Assembly: GCA_003242255.1 (NCBI GenBank)
Contig: QGUT01000109.1
Coordinates: forward strand, 1 to 5,693
From: Bacillota bacterium
GTDB lineage: Bacteria; Bacillota; Thermosediminibacteria; Thermosediminibacterales; Thermosediminibacteraceae
Direction: 5' to 3'
DNA: 5,693 nt
Below the pieces are notes generated by a model that saw only the letters and a program-made list of their open reading frames with translations, ran no database searches and was not told the DNA's origin. How positions within the stretch are numbered: the first letter of the stretch is position 1; each line of letters starts with the position of its first letter. The position numbers and the translations under genes are program-made. Positions 1 to 5,645 of this stretch are shown here, one piece after another.

Positions 1-177
1 GTTTTTAATGGCACTTAACAGAAGGGCGGTGCTCAATATTAAAAGTATCACTGACAGTATTTTTGGGAAAAAAGCCGGCCCCGGATCGTTTAAATTTAAT
101 TCCGGAAATTTGCCGGTGCCTAGAAAAACAAGTATTGAAAGGATTATAAAGGCAATCGATATTAGGACATCAGCCAT
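1..177 (-). CDS. TctB-family small membrane subunit of a tripartite tricarboxylate transporter (5' part, cut by left window edge)
   Basis: Reading the minus strand from an ATG at 177-175 gives 59 open codons that run off the left edge. The start is fixed by an in-frame TGA directly before the ATG and by a GAGGGGG ribosome binding site 7 bases upstream. The peptide begins MADVLISIAFIILSILVFLG, a first membrane segment at about residues 3-20. A short polar loop follows, then DPGPAFFPKI (31-40), and a second hydrophobic stretch at about 41-56. A Gly-Pro-x-x-FP loop between the first two helices is typical of TctB proteins, which have four membrane spans and about 150 residues and form the small permease subunit with the large TctA. 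It lies 45 bases after the tctC-like gene, the usual TctC-TctB-TctA order. Substrate is not readable from this part. The family call rests on a short fragment plus strong context. Confidence 0.85.
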   Translation of the reverse strand, partial: MADVLISIAFIILSILVFLGTGKFPELNLNDPGPAFFPKILSVILLILSTALLLSAIKN

Positions 178-197
178 TCAAATTCCCCCTCGTCACT

Positions 198-226
198 ATA
201 AGGGGAGCCGGTTTTGCTCCCCTTAT
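198..226 (-). repeat. Hairpin between the tctC-like and tctB-like genes, overlapping the tctC stop codon
   Basis: An 11-bp perfect stem (198-208 ATAAGGGGAGC against 216-226 GCTCCCCTTAT) closes a 7-base loop. It covers the TAA stop of the substrate-binding protein gene (223-225). On the transcribed minus strand the stem is followed by AGTGACGAGG, not a U-run, so it is not a normal intrinsic terminator for this operon. A position between a binding-protein gene and its membrane-subunit gene is where stem-loops often stabilise the upstream mRNA or allow partial termination, giving more binding protein than permease. The structure is seen; the role is inferred. Confidence 0.7.
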
Positions 227-1203
227 TTGTTTGCAAGCCCTAGAGAATCTATGAGTTTAGAGAAGAGTTCGTCGTCTCTCTTTATCCTTTCAAGGAATCC
301 GTTGCCGTCCTTTACCTCCAGGCCCAGCCCTGCGTTCTTCATAAACTCTTTGAAGGAGTCCTTTTCGGCCGCTTTCTTAAAACCTTCGTAAAGGATATTC
401 ACCACCTCGTCCGGCGTATCCTTCGGTACTCCAAGGCCTCTCCAGGTGCCGACGACTACGTCAATCCCCAGTTCTTTAAAAGTGGGCACATCCGGGAACT
501 GCTCCAGCCTGTTTTCGGAAGCTACGGCGAGGATTTTAAGCTGGCCCGATTTTACGTGAGACGCCACTTCGGCGGGGCTTACGGTCACCGCATCGATGTG
601 GCCTCCTAAGAGCGCAGTCACCGCAGGCGACGCTCCATCGAAGGGCACGTGGTTGAATTTAACTCCCGTCTTGTCTTCTATGGCCGCTGCGGCCAGATGC
701 CAGATAGCACCGGCTCCTGAATTGCCCACCTTAACCTCACCCGGGTGCTCTTTGGCGTAATTTAAGAATTCCTCGGCAGTATCCCACGGCGCATCGGCCC
801 TTACCGTGAGAGCGCTGGGGTCCGAGTTTATCAATATTACGGGTTTAAAATCGTTATACGTGAAGGGCGCCAGCCCCATGTTGGGCAATGTCACGAGCTC
901 TACCGTTATCATGGTCACCGTATGTCCGTCGGCCTTAGCATTGGCGCCCTCGGCCATGCCCACCGCTCCGCCGCCGCCGGTTTTATTTACGACCGCTATC
1001 GGCTTTGAAAAGCAATCTTTGGCGGCATCGGCAAGGGCCCTGGCCACGGCGTCGGTGCCTCCGCCTGCCGCATAGGGCACTATGATTTCGATCGATTTTT
1101 CGGGAAAATTGACCGTTGCCTCCTTGCTCTGCTGGCTCTGGCACCCCGTCAAGGCTAAAATAGTGAGGAGCAGGAATACAGTCAATATTCTAACCCTTTT
1201 CAT
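223..1203 (-). CDS. TctC/Bug-family substrate-binding lipoprotein of a tripartite tricarboxylate transporter
   Basis: This 326-residue protein is the extracytoplasmic receptor of a TTT importer. It delivers a carboxylate to the TctA/TctB membrane complex. The N terminus has a basic start (MKRVRIL), a hydrophobic core and a lipobox LTGC with Cys21 as the lipidated residue, so it should be membrane-anchored. Family motifs are in order: VPYAAGGGTDAVAR (42-55), NKTGGGGAVG (73-82), ADGHTV (91-96), GNSGAGAIWHLAAA (160-173), HVPFDGASPAVTALLGGHIDA (185-205, split by the family's Gly-Gly) and FPDVPTF (236-242). These match the two-lobed Bug fold, in which the Gly-rich loops bind a ligand carboxylate. 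I chose the ATG at 1203 because AGGAGG (1212-1217) lies 8 bases upstream. A GTG one codon earlier (1206) is also in frame but sits only 5 bases from it. The gene follows the DGOK kinase by 47 bases, so the two are probably co-transcribed. The ligand is unknown, and context suggests a sugar acid rather than citrate. Confidence 0.96.
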   Translation of the reverse strand: MKRVRILTVFLLLTILALTGCQSQQSKEATVNFPEKSIEIIVPYAAGGGTDAVARALADAAKDCFSKPIAVVNKTGGGGAVGMAEGANAKADGHTVTMITVELVTLPNMGLAPFTYNDFKPVILINSDPSALTVRADAPWDTAEEFLNYAKEHPGEVKVGNSGAGAIWHLAAAAIEDKTGVKFNHVPFDGASPAVTALLGGHIDAVTVSPAEVASHVKSGQLKILAVASENRLEQFPDVPTFKELGIDVVVGTWRGLGVPKDTPDEVVNILYEGFKKAAEKDSFKEFMKNAGLGLEVKDGNGFLERIKRDDELFSKLIDSLGLANK

Positions 1204-1250
1204 CACAATTTCCTCCTTTTTTGGTAACTAGTAAAAACGTGTCTTTCTGC

Positions 1251-2306
1251 TCAATCAGGCACCGATAAATTCTGCTCTCTATCACCCCCTCTTCGCTTTT
1301 GCATTTCCAAAAATCCCATGCCAATCTTTCTCGCCCCGACGGGCACTGAATATCTAACTTCCTCATCTTCCAGCATTATTATCCTGCCTGCAAAATAGGG
1401 GTCCGCCGTCAGCAGTATGTAGAAAGCTTCCCTCAGCGGGCCAGGCCCGCTTATCACGATGGTGTCTGTCGGATTCACTTTAAGGGCCTGGCTGTTCTTC
1501 ATCGCATAAATGTCCTGCCCTATAACCGCTCCCAGGAGAAAATTGGCTCTATCGTTGCCTTCGGTATCGCCGAGCAGGTCCATTACCCTCGTCACAAAAC
1601 AGCCCCTGCCAAAACCCACTCTTTCGGATATTCTGGCCCCTCTGAGGAGTTGCTCTCTTTCTGCTTTCGTCACCAGCTCGGGGGGGATAGAATTGGCGAG
1701 GATCGTGTTTCTGGATATGGTGCTGAAGAGTTCTCCTCCCATCGTGGTGACGGAAGAATCGATCCGCCCCCATTCGTCGACTTTGACAATCTTTATATGA
1801 GAACCTGCCAGAATCAGCACAGCAGGGCCTTTCAAGCCCCTGAGCTCCATTATGCCGAAAGTCTCCGTCTCCTCTCCTCTCATCATGTCCATGGCTTCTA
1901 TCAGGTCATCCGATTTTGAATCAGCCCAAGACGGTTTTCTGTTTTTTACTCCCGGCACGAAGAGGAAGGGCAGGTCAAAAAATTCCGGCAGCACCAAATA
2001 CCTGCTGAATTTGATCAAGTCGTCGATCGCCACCGGCGCGGTGATGTGGGGAACTTCCAGGATGCCAAGGTTTGAGGTGATCATTCCGGAAGCCACGACC
2101 AATCGTATGTCCCTGTATTCGATTTTCGATTCTTTTAACAGATTTTCTATGGCTTTTCGGACCTCGTTTATGAGCCCGTCCTTCTTACCTGCCATTGCTG
2201 CATCTCTTACTCCTATCGGAAGGCGCGAAGAAGCAACTATTTCCCCTTCCCGGAACAGGTATATCCTTGTATTGGTGGTTCCGCCGTCAATAGTCATCAG
2301 GTTCAT
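1251..2306 (-). CDS. dgoK: 2-dehydro-3-deoxygalactonokinase-family (DGOK) sugar-acid kinase
   Basis: This is a 351-residue kinase of the DGOK family, which phosphorylates 2-keto-3-deoxy-galactonate at C6 with ATP. Visible motifs are an N-terminal phosphate loop DGGTTNTR (7-14), ASGMITSN (72-79), MRGEET (142-147), AGSHIKIVKVD (167-177) and TTMGGEL (187-193). These line up with DWGSTNLR, AGMVGSN, MRGEET, PGTHCKW and LTGEL of E. coli DgoK as I recall it. It is about 60 residues longer than the E. coli enzyme (292), with extra sequence around 103-140 and a basic, polar tail (336-351). The ATG at 2306 is preferred because GAGAGG lies 9 bases upstream. An in-frame ATG at 2315 would start directly on that GAGAGG. 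With kduD nearby, the true substrate may be 2-keto-3-deoxy-gluconate, a job usually done by PfkB-type KdgK; sequence alone does not decide. It probably leads an operon with the TTT transporter. Confidence 0.9.
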   Translation of the reverse strand: MNLMTIDGGTTNTRIYLFREGEIVASSRLPIGVRDAAMAGKKDGLINEVRKAIENLLKESKIEYRDIRLVVASGMITSNLGILEVPHITAPVAIDDLIKFSRYLVLPEFFDLPFLFVPGVKNRKPSWADSKSDDLIEAMDMMRGEETETFGIMELRGLKGPAVLILAGSHIKIVKVDEWGRIDSSVTTMGGELFSTISRNTILANSIPPELVTKAEREQLLRGARISERVGFGRGCFVTRVMDLLGDTEGNDRANFLLGAVIGQDIYAMKNSQALKVNPTDTIVISGPGPLREAFYILLTADPYFAGRIIMLEDEEVRYSVPVGARKIGMGFLEMQKRRGGDREQNLSVPD

Positions 2307-2327
2307 AACCGCCATCCTCTCAAATTG

Positions 2328-2374
2328 CCCAATATTATGAGTTGCATATTGCGCAACTTGGTTTCATTATTGGG
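2328..2374 (-). promoter_or_regulatory. Nested dyad / putative IclR-type operator upstream of dgoK
   Basis: The gap between the iclR stop and dgoK holds three nested inverted pairs: CCCAATA (2328-2334) with TATTGGG (2368-2374), ATGA (2337-2340) with TCAT (2364-2367), and GTTGC (2341-2345) with GCAAC (2353-2357). Inside lies an 8-bp palindrome TTGCGCAA (2349-2356). The stretch 2341-2368 contains GTTGCATATTG and, nine bases later, GTTTCATT, both repeated in the same register upstream of iclR. GTTTCATT resembles half of the enterobacterial KdgR box (TGAAA...TTTCA). As RNA it would form a leader hairpin ending 6 bases before the dgoK ribosome binding site. No U-run follows, so it is not a terminator. 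I saw no convincing -35/-10 pair here. Confidence 0.6.
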
Positions 2375-2383
2375 GTAAAAAAA

Positions 2384-3145
2384 TTATACCGTAGCGCCGA
2401 GGGCCGCACTTATTTTTTTTGCAGCCTTGACCACATCTTCCGAGTATTCTTCTATGGACTTTCCCCCCAGCGTAATGGTCACCGCCGCCACGCTCAGGCT
2501 CCCCATAACCTCGTTGCGGCAATTGAAGATGGGAGCCCCCACGCACCTTATCCCTTCTTCATGTTCTTCCAGGTCCAGCGCGTACCCTCTTTTTCTTATT
2601 TTTTCAATCTCCCTTTTAAGCGACGAGGCTTCCGAAATCGTATTGGCAGTGAATTTTTTTAACTTAACGACCCTTAAAAATTCGTCTATTTCCTGGTCCT
2701 TCAAAAAGGCCAGAATCGCCTTCCCGAGGCCCGTGCAGTAAAGGGGAGCTCTCTTTCCCACCATGGAGTACATCTGGATGGCATACTTGCCGGGCAATTT
2801 GTCTATATAGACCACTTCAAATCCATCGCGAAGCCCCAGATGTACCGTATGCCCGCTTCTTTCATTGAGGTCCACAAGAATATCTCTGGCGGCAGACCTT
2901 ATATCCATTCGCTCGAGCAGCATGCTGCCCAGCGAAAACACTTTCATAGTAAGGTGATACCTTTTGGTGAGCCCGTCCTGGTTTACATAGCCCATGTTCG
3001 AAAGCGTCTCTAAGAGCCTGAAGGCAGTGCTCCTGTTTACTCCCAGATCTCTGGCAAGTTCCGCTGCCGAACACCCATTTTCGCTTGAAGCAAGTTGTTC
3101 CAGGATAAACAGAGCTCTCTTGACCGACTGAATTCCATTCCCCAT
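2384..3145 (-). CDS. IclR-family transcriptional regulator (KdgR-like by context)
   Basis: This is a full-length IclR-family regulator of 253 residues. The N-terminal winged helix-turn-helix starts at IQSVKRALFILEQLA (5-19), with the helix-turn-helix at about 26-54 (SAAELARDLGVNRSTAFRLLETLSNMGYV region) and the wing at 55-66. The effector-binding domain spans about 75-250 and carries the family landmarks GKRAPLYCTGLGKAILAF (130-147) and the C-terminal signature around 187-221 (GYALDLEEHEEGIRCVGAPI). Such proteins bind small acids or sugar acids and act as dimers or tetramers. Lying between kduD and dgoK, it most likely controls both, as KdgR does for KDG metabolism. Two starts are possible: ATG at 3145, preceded by GGTGAT, which fits the 3' part of the full Shine-Dalgarno; or GTG at 3154, with no clear site. 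I prefer the ATG. It probably controls itself, since an operator-like element lies in its leader (3156-3183). Confidence 0.95.
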   Translation of the reverse strand: MGNGIQSVKRALFILEQLASSENGCSAAELARDLGVNRSTAFRLLETLSNMGYVNQDGLTKRYHLTMKVFSLGSMLLERMDIRSAARDILVDLNERSGHTVHLGLRDGFEVVYIDKLPGKYAIQMYSMVGKRAPLYCTGLGKAILAFLKDQEIDEFLRVVKLKKFTANTISEASSLKREIEKIRKRGYALDLEEHEEGIRCVGAPIFNCRNEVMGSLSVAAVTITLGGKSIEEYSEDVVKAAKKISAALGATV

Positions 3146-3155
3146 TCTAATCACC

Positions 3156-3183
3156 GTTGCATATTGTTCACTCTTGTTTCATT
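3156..3183 (-). promoter_or_regulatory. Putative IclR/KdgR-type operator upstream of iclR
   Basis: GTTGCATATTG (3156-3166), nine bases, then GTTTCATT (3176-3183) repeats the arrangement at 2341-2368 exactly: 19 identical bases outside the nine-base centre, at the same spacing. The centre contains TTCACT, so ATTGTTCACT (3163-3172) also matches a site upstream of kduD (4049-4058). It lies between the possible promoter at 3217-3244 and the coding start, a position suited to autorepression by blocking elongation. That it is an operator for the local IclR protein is inferred. Confidence 0.6.
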
Positions 3184-3216
3184 TTTTATATTTCTCTACA
3201 TATTAAAAAATTCCTT

Positions 3217-3244
3217 CTTATGTTTGAAAAAATTCTTTTGTCAA
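3217..3244 (-). promoter_or_regulatory. Possible sigma-A promoter for iclR
   Basis: On the minus strand a perfect -35 TTGACA (3239-3244) is followed after 16 bases by CATAAG (3217-3222), which matches four of six positions of TATAAT. It starts 8 bases after the kduD stop, which would let iclR (and genes after it) be transcribed independently of kduD. The -10 is weak and the spacer slightly short, so this is tentative. Confidence 0.4.
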
Positions 3245-3251
3245 CGAGCCA

Positions 3252-4031
3252 TCACCGGGCCATCCATCCGCCGTCCACGCACAGGATGTGCCCGCTCATG
3301 TAATCCGATGCCTTGGATGCGAGAAAAACCGCCGCCCCGGCCACATCTTCCGGCACGCCCCACCTGCCGGCCGGAATCCGGGAAAGGATTTCCATATACC
3401 TCTTCTCATCTTCCCTGATCGGCTTGGTATTTTTAGTCTCTATGTACCCCGGCGCGATGGCGTTTACTTGGACGTTTTTGGAAGCAAGTTCGTTGGCAAA
3501 GGCTTTGGTCAGCCCGGCCACGCCGTGTTTCGATGCGGCATAGGAGGGAACGTAAATTCCGCCCTGAAAGGACAGCATGGAAGCTACGTTTATTATCTTC
3601 CCCGCCCTCTGGGCCACCATGTATCTGGCGGCGACCTTCGAAAGGTAGTAGACGGCGCTTAAGTTTACGTCTATCACTCTTTTCCAGGATTCGTTGTCCC
3701 CTTCCAGAATCGGGGCCCGGTGTATGGTACCCGCATTGTTGACAAGAATATCGATCCTGCCGTAAGTTTGGACGCATTTTTCCACCGCCGACATGGCGTC
3801 TTCTTCCCTGGCGAGCTCTCCTACCTCGTATTCCAGCCGCCTTCCCAGATTTTTAAATTCCCTTTTCATTTCTTCGATGTTTCTCTCCGAGTGGACGTAC
3901 AAAAAAAGATCGGCACCTGCCCGGGCTAAGGCGGTGGCTATGGCCCTCCCTATCCCCGAATTACCTCCAGTCACCATGGCCACCTTGCCATCCAAAGAAA
4001 AGTACTCCTTTAGAAAATTTAAATCGGCCAT
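3252..4031 (-). CDS. kduD: KduD-type SDR: 2-dehydro-3-deoxy-D-gluconate 5-dehydrogenase
   Basis: This 259-residue classical short-chain dehydrogenase closely follows KduD, the enzyme that interconverts 2,5-diketo-3-deoxygluconate and 2-keto-3-deoxygluconate (KDG) with NAD(H) in pectin and uronate breakdown. It shows the Rossmann motif TGGNSGIG (21-28), NNAG (98-101) and the catalytic tetrad Asn123, Ser151, Tyr164, Lys168. Stretches highly similar to E. coli KduD as remembered are GKIINVASMLSFQGG (144-158), VNAIAPGY (189-196), RIPAGRWG (218-225) and the C-terminal DGGWMAR (253-259). The start ATG has GAGGGGG 7 bases upstream. Length fits the family (about 253). The gene follows the glnA terminator, so it begins the sugar-acid cluster. 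No kduI or kdgA is in the window. Related SDRs such as gluconate 5-dehydrogenase are the main alternative, but the C-terminal match favours KduD. Confidence 0.9.
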   Translation of the reverse strand: MADLNFLKEYFSLDGKVAMVTGGNSGIGRAIATALARAGADLFLYVHSERNIEEMKREFKNLGRRLEYEVGELAREEDAMSAVEKCVQTYGRIDILVNNAGTIHRAPILEGDNESWKRVIDVNLSAVYYLSKVAARYMVAQRAGKIINVASMLSFQGGIYVPSYAASKHGVAGLTKAFANELASKNVQVNAIAPGYIETKNTKPIREDEKRYMEILSRIPAGRWGVPEDVAGAAVFLASKASDYMSGHILCVDGGWMAR

Positions 4032-4048
4032 CCGAATACCCCCTCAAA

Positions 4049-4064
4049 ATTGTTCACTTACAAG
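4049..4064 (-). promoter_or_regulatory. Possible operator half-site upstream of kduD
   Basis: ATTGTTCACT (4049-4058) is identical to ten bases in the iclR leader element (3163-3172). The first eight positions fit ATTGNNCA, which is also met upstream of dgoK (2348-2355). The following bases make a small dyad, TTGT (4050-4053) with ACAA (4060-4063). It sits 18 bases before the kduD start and just upstream of its ribosome binding site. The GTTTCATT half found at the other two sites is absent here; a GTTGCGTTCAT stretch (4075-4085) may stand in for part of it. Its role as a binding site is inferred. Confidence 0.4.
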
Positions 4065-4106
4065 ATACTACAAAGTTGCGTTCATGATTTGTCTCGAAGG
4101 AAAGAA

Positions 4107-4127
4107 AAAGCCCTTTTTAAGGGCTTT
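4107..4127 (-). terminator. Intrinsic terminator of glnA
   Basis: On the minus strand, 4 bases after the glnA TAG stop, AAAGCCCTT and AAGGGCTTT form a 9-bp stem with a 3-base loop, and the transcript continues TTCTTTCC, giving a U-rich tail joined to the stem's terminal U's. This is a standard rho-independent terminator, and it separates glnA from kduD. Confidence 0.9.
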
Positions 4128-4131
4128 CAAA

Positions 4132-5466
4132 CTAAAATATCCCCAGGTACTGATCCAGTTCCCACTGGTGGACCTGAATCCTGTAAGTTTCCCACTCTAT
4201 GAGCTTGGCCTTCACGAAATGTTCGTATACGTGGGGTCCAAGAGTCTCTTTTATGACTTCGTCTTTGGAAAGGTATTCCAGGGCCTCTTTCAGGCTTCCC
4301 GGCAGATTTTCTATGCCGGCCGCCAACCTTTCGGCAGGAGTCATCTCGTAAATGTTGTCGAAGGTCTGGGGCCCCGGATCGATTTTATTCTCAATGCCGT
4401 CCAGGCCAGCGGCAAGGATCACGGCCAGGGCCAGATACGGGTTTGCCGAGGGATCGGGGCTCCGCAATTCTATCCTGCTGCCGTTTCCGCGGGCCGAAGG
4501 AACCCTTACCAGGGCGCTCCTGTTTTGCGTGGACCAGGAAATGTAAACGGGAGCCTCATAGCCCGGCACCAGCCTCTTGTACGAATTCACCGTAGGATTG
4601 GTTACGGCCGTAAAGCCCTTTACGTGGTGCAGTATGCCGCCTATAAAGTACTTGGCTATCTGCGAGAGGCCGGTTTCCTTGTCATTTTCATCGTAAAAGG
4701 CGTTTACCCCGTCTTTAAAGAGCGACATGTGAAGATGCATTCCGGAGCCGTTTTCGCCGAAGATGGGCTTTGGCATGAAGGTGGCGTAGAGACCGTGCTC
4801 CATGGCTATGGCCTTCGTGACGAACTTAAAAGTAACTATGTTGTCGGCAGCTCTGACGGCGTGGGTGTACTTAAAATCGATCTCGTGCTGTCCCGGCGCC
4901 ACCTCGTGGTGGGAAGTTTCCACCTCAAAGCCCATTTCCTCCAGGGCCAGCACTATATCGCGACGGGCGTTCTCCCCCAGGTCCACCGGCGAAAGGTCGA
5001 AATAACTGCCTTTGTCGTTGGTCACCGTAGTGGGCCTGCCGTTTTCATCCAGCTGAAACAGGAAAAACTCCGGTTCCGGACCCACGTGAAACTCAAACCC
5101 CATGCTTTTTGCCTTTTCGCAAACTTTCTTCAATATGCTCCGCGGGCAACCTATAAATGGCTGGCCGTCGGGCATGTAAACGTCGCACATGAGCCTCGCT
5201 TCGGCGCCCTTCCTGGGCCGCCACGGCAGAATGGCAAAGGTGTCGTAATCGGGTTTAAGGTACATATCCGATTCCTGTATCCGCGTGAAACCCTCGATGG
5301 ACGAGCCGTCAAACATGATTTTCCCGTCCAGAGCATCTTCCAGCTGATTCACCGTAATGGTAACATTTTTTATTATCCCCAGGATGTCGGTAAACTGTAG
5401 CCGGACGAATTTGACATCCAGTTCTTCGGCCTTTTTCAAAACGTCTTCTTTGGTCAGCTTCCCCAT
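4132..5466 (-). CDS. glnA: Glutamine synthetase, type I (GSI-alpha)
   Basis: This 444-residue protein forms glutamine from glutamate, ammonia and ATP in the cytoplasm, as a dodecamer. Length and sequence match Bacillus/Clostridium GlnA end to end. The N-terminal beta-grasp domain includes RLQFTDILG (22-30) and MFDGSSIEGFTRIQESD (51-67). The catalytic domain shows GPEPEFF (129-135), HHEVAPGQHEIDFKY (186-200), NGSGMHLHMSLF (239-250), the NPTVNSYKRLVPGYEAP loop (290-306) and RIELRSPDPSANPY (331-344). Arg62 and Glu304 occupy the positions tied in B. subtilis GS to glutamine feedback inhibition. The 25-residue insertion and adenylylation Tyr segment of GSI-beta are absent, so control by adenylylation is not expected. 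The ATG start follows an AGGAGGGAGGG ribosome binding site. It has its own promoter and terminator and is probably regulated by the divergently encoded MerR/GlnR-like protein. Confidence 0.98.
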   Translation of the reverse strand: MGKLTKEDVLKKAEELDVKFVRLQFTDILGIIKNVTITVNQLEDALDGKIMFDGSSIEGFTRIQESDMYLKPDYDTFAILPWRPRKGAEARLMCDVYMPDGQPFIGCPRSILKKVCEKAKSMGFEFHVGPEPEFFLFQLDENGRPTTVTNDKGSYFDLSPVDLGENARRDIVLALEEMGFEVETSHHEVAPGQHEIDFKYTHAVRAADNIVTFKFVTKAIAMEHGLYATFMPKPIFGENGSGMHLHMSLFKDGVNAFYDENDKETGLSQIAKYFIGGILHHVKGFTAVTNPTVNSYKRLVPGYEAPVYISWSTQNRSALVRVPSARGNGSRIELRSPDPSANPYLALAVILAAGLDGIENKIDPGPQTFDNIYEMTPAERLAAGIENLPGSLKEALEYLSKDEVIKETLGPHVYEHFVKAKLIEWETYRIQVHQWELDQYLGIF

Positions 5467-5498
5467 AAAAGCCCTCCCTCCTATTTATTCATAACGGG

Positions 5499-5527
5499 AT
5501 GATATCACAAATGTAAGGTTGCGTCAA
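5499..5527 (-). promoter_or_regulatory. Sigma-A promoter of glnA
   Basis: On the minus strand, -35 TTGACG (5522-5527) and -10 TATCAT (5499-5504) are separated by 17 bases. Transcription would begin near 5492, giving a leader of roughly 25 bases that contains the AGGAGGGAGGG ribosome binding site. A TGTAAGGTT half-site (5512-5520) lies inside the spacer, where a bound repressor would block RNA polymerase. Confidence 0.8.
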
Positions 5528-5568
5528 TTGTTTGTAAGGTTTTTATATATATACTCAAAAACCTTACA
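5512..5568. promoter_or_regulatory. Cluster of three TGTAAGGTT half-sites: putative GlnR-type operator
   Basis: TGTAAGGTT occurs at 5512-5520 and again at 5533-5541, 21 bases (two helical turns) apart in the same orientation. The second copy extends to TGTAAGGTTTTT (5533-5544) and is mirrored by AAAAACCTTACA (5557-5568), a perfect 12-bp inverted repeat with a 12-base AT-rich centre. The ends TGTAA/TTACA match the TGTNA/TNACA ends of Bacillus GlnR/TnrA boxes, but the spacing differs from the 17-bp Bacillus site. One half-site lies in the glnA promoter spacer and the dyad lies just upstream of its -35. The regulator is inferred from position and from the MerR-like gene alongside. Confidence 0.7.
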
Positions 5569-5580
5569 TTCTGTTTTTTC

Positions 5581-5616
5581 GTCAATATTGACTATACTTT
5601 TGTATTTTGTTAGAAT
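5581..5616 (+). promoter_or_regulatory. Sigma-A promoter of the MerR-like gene, with a 12-bp palindrome over its -35 box
   Basis: On the plus strand, -35 TTGACT (5588-5593) and -10 TAGAAT (5611-5616) are 17 bases apart, with a start expected near 5623 and a leader of only about 23 bases. The perfect palindrome GTCAATATTGAC (5581-5592) covers most of the -35 box. It may be a separate regulator site or a chance effect of the TTGAC box; no second copy is seen in the window. Confidence 0.75.
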
Positions 5617-5645
5617 AGTATTGAAAATAGGGGGGGATTGATATT

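Noticed and set aside
8..391. 127-codon plus-strand open frame at the left edge
   Set aside because: It is antisense to the start of the TctB-like gene and the end of the tctC-like gene, spans the intergenic hairpin, and its protein has no recognisable pattern.
1852..2340. 162-codon plus-strand open frame opposite the kinase gene
   Set aside because: It is a mirror of the DGOK kinase coding strand, with no ribosome binding site and no family features.
2307..2383. Sigma-A promoter for dgoK inside the iclR-dgoK gap
   Set aside because: Several AT-rich -10-like hexamers occur (such as CATAAT near 2335-2340) but none has an acceptable -35 at 16-18 bases, so dgoK may be read through from iclR.
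4065..4105. Possible kduD promoter with GAGACA and TAGTAT on the minus strand
   Set aside because: The -35-like box matches only four of six positions and the spacer is 19 bases. It is too weak to list, though some promoter after the glnA terminator is expected.
3793..5400. 535-codon open frame on the plus strand
   Set aside because: It lies antisense to the unmistakable glnA and to the 5' part of kduD. The translation shows no family motif and there is no start signal; it is a shadow of the codon bias of glnA.
5533..5577. Inverted repeat followed by TTTTTT on the plus strand, resembling a terminator
   Set aside because: No plus-strand gene lies upstream to terminate, the stem is GC-poor with a 12-base loop, and its half-sites recur inside the glnA promoter, which fits an operator better.
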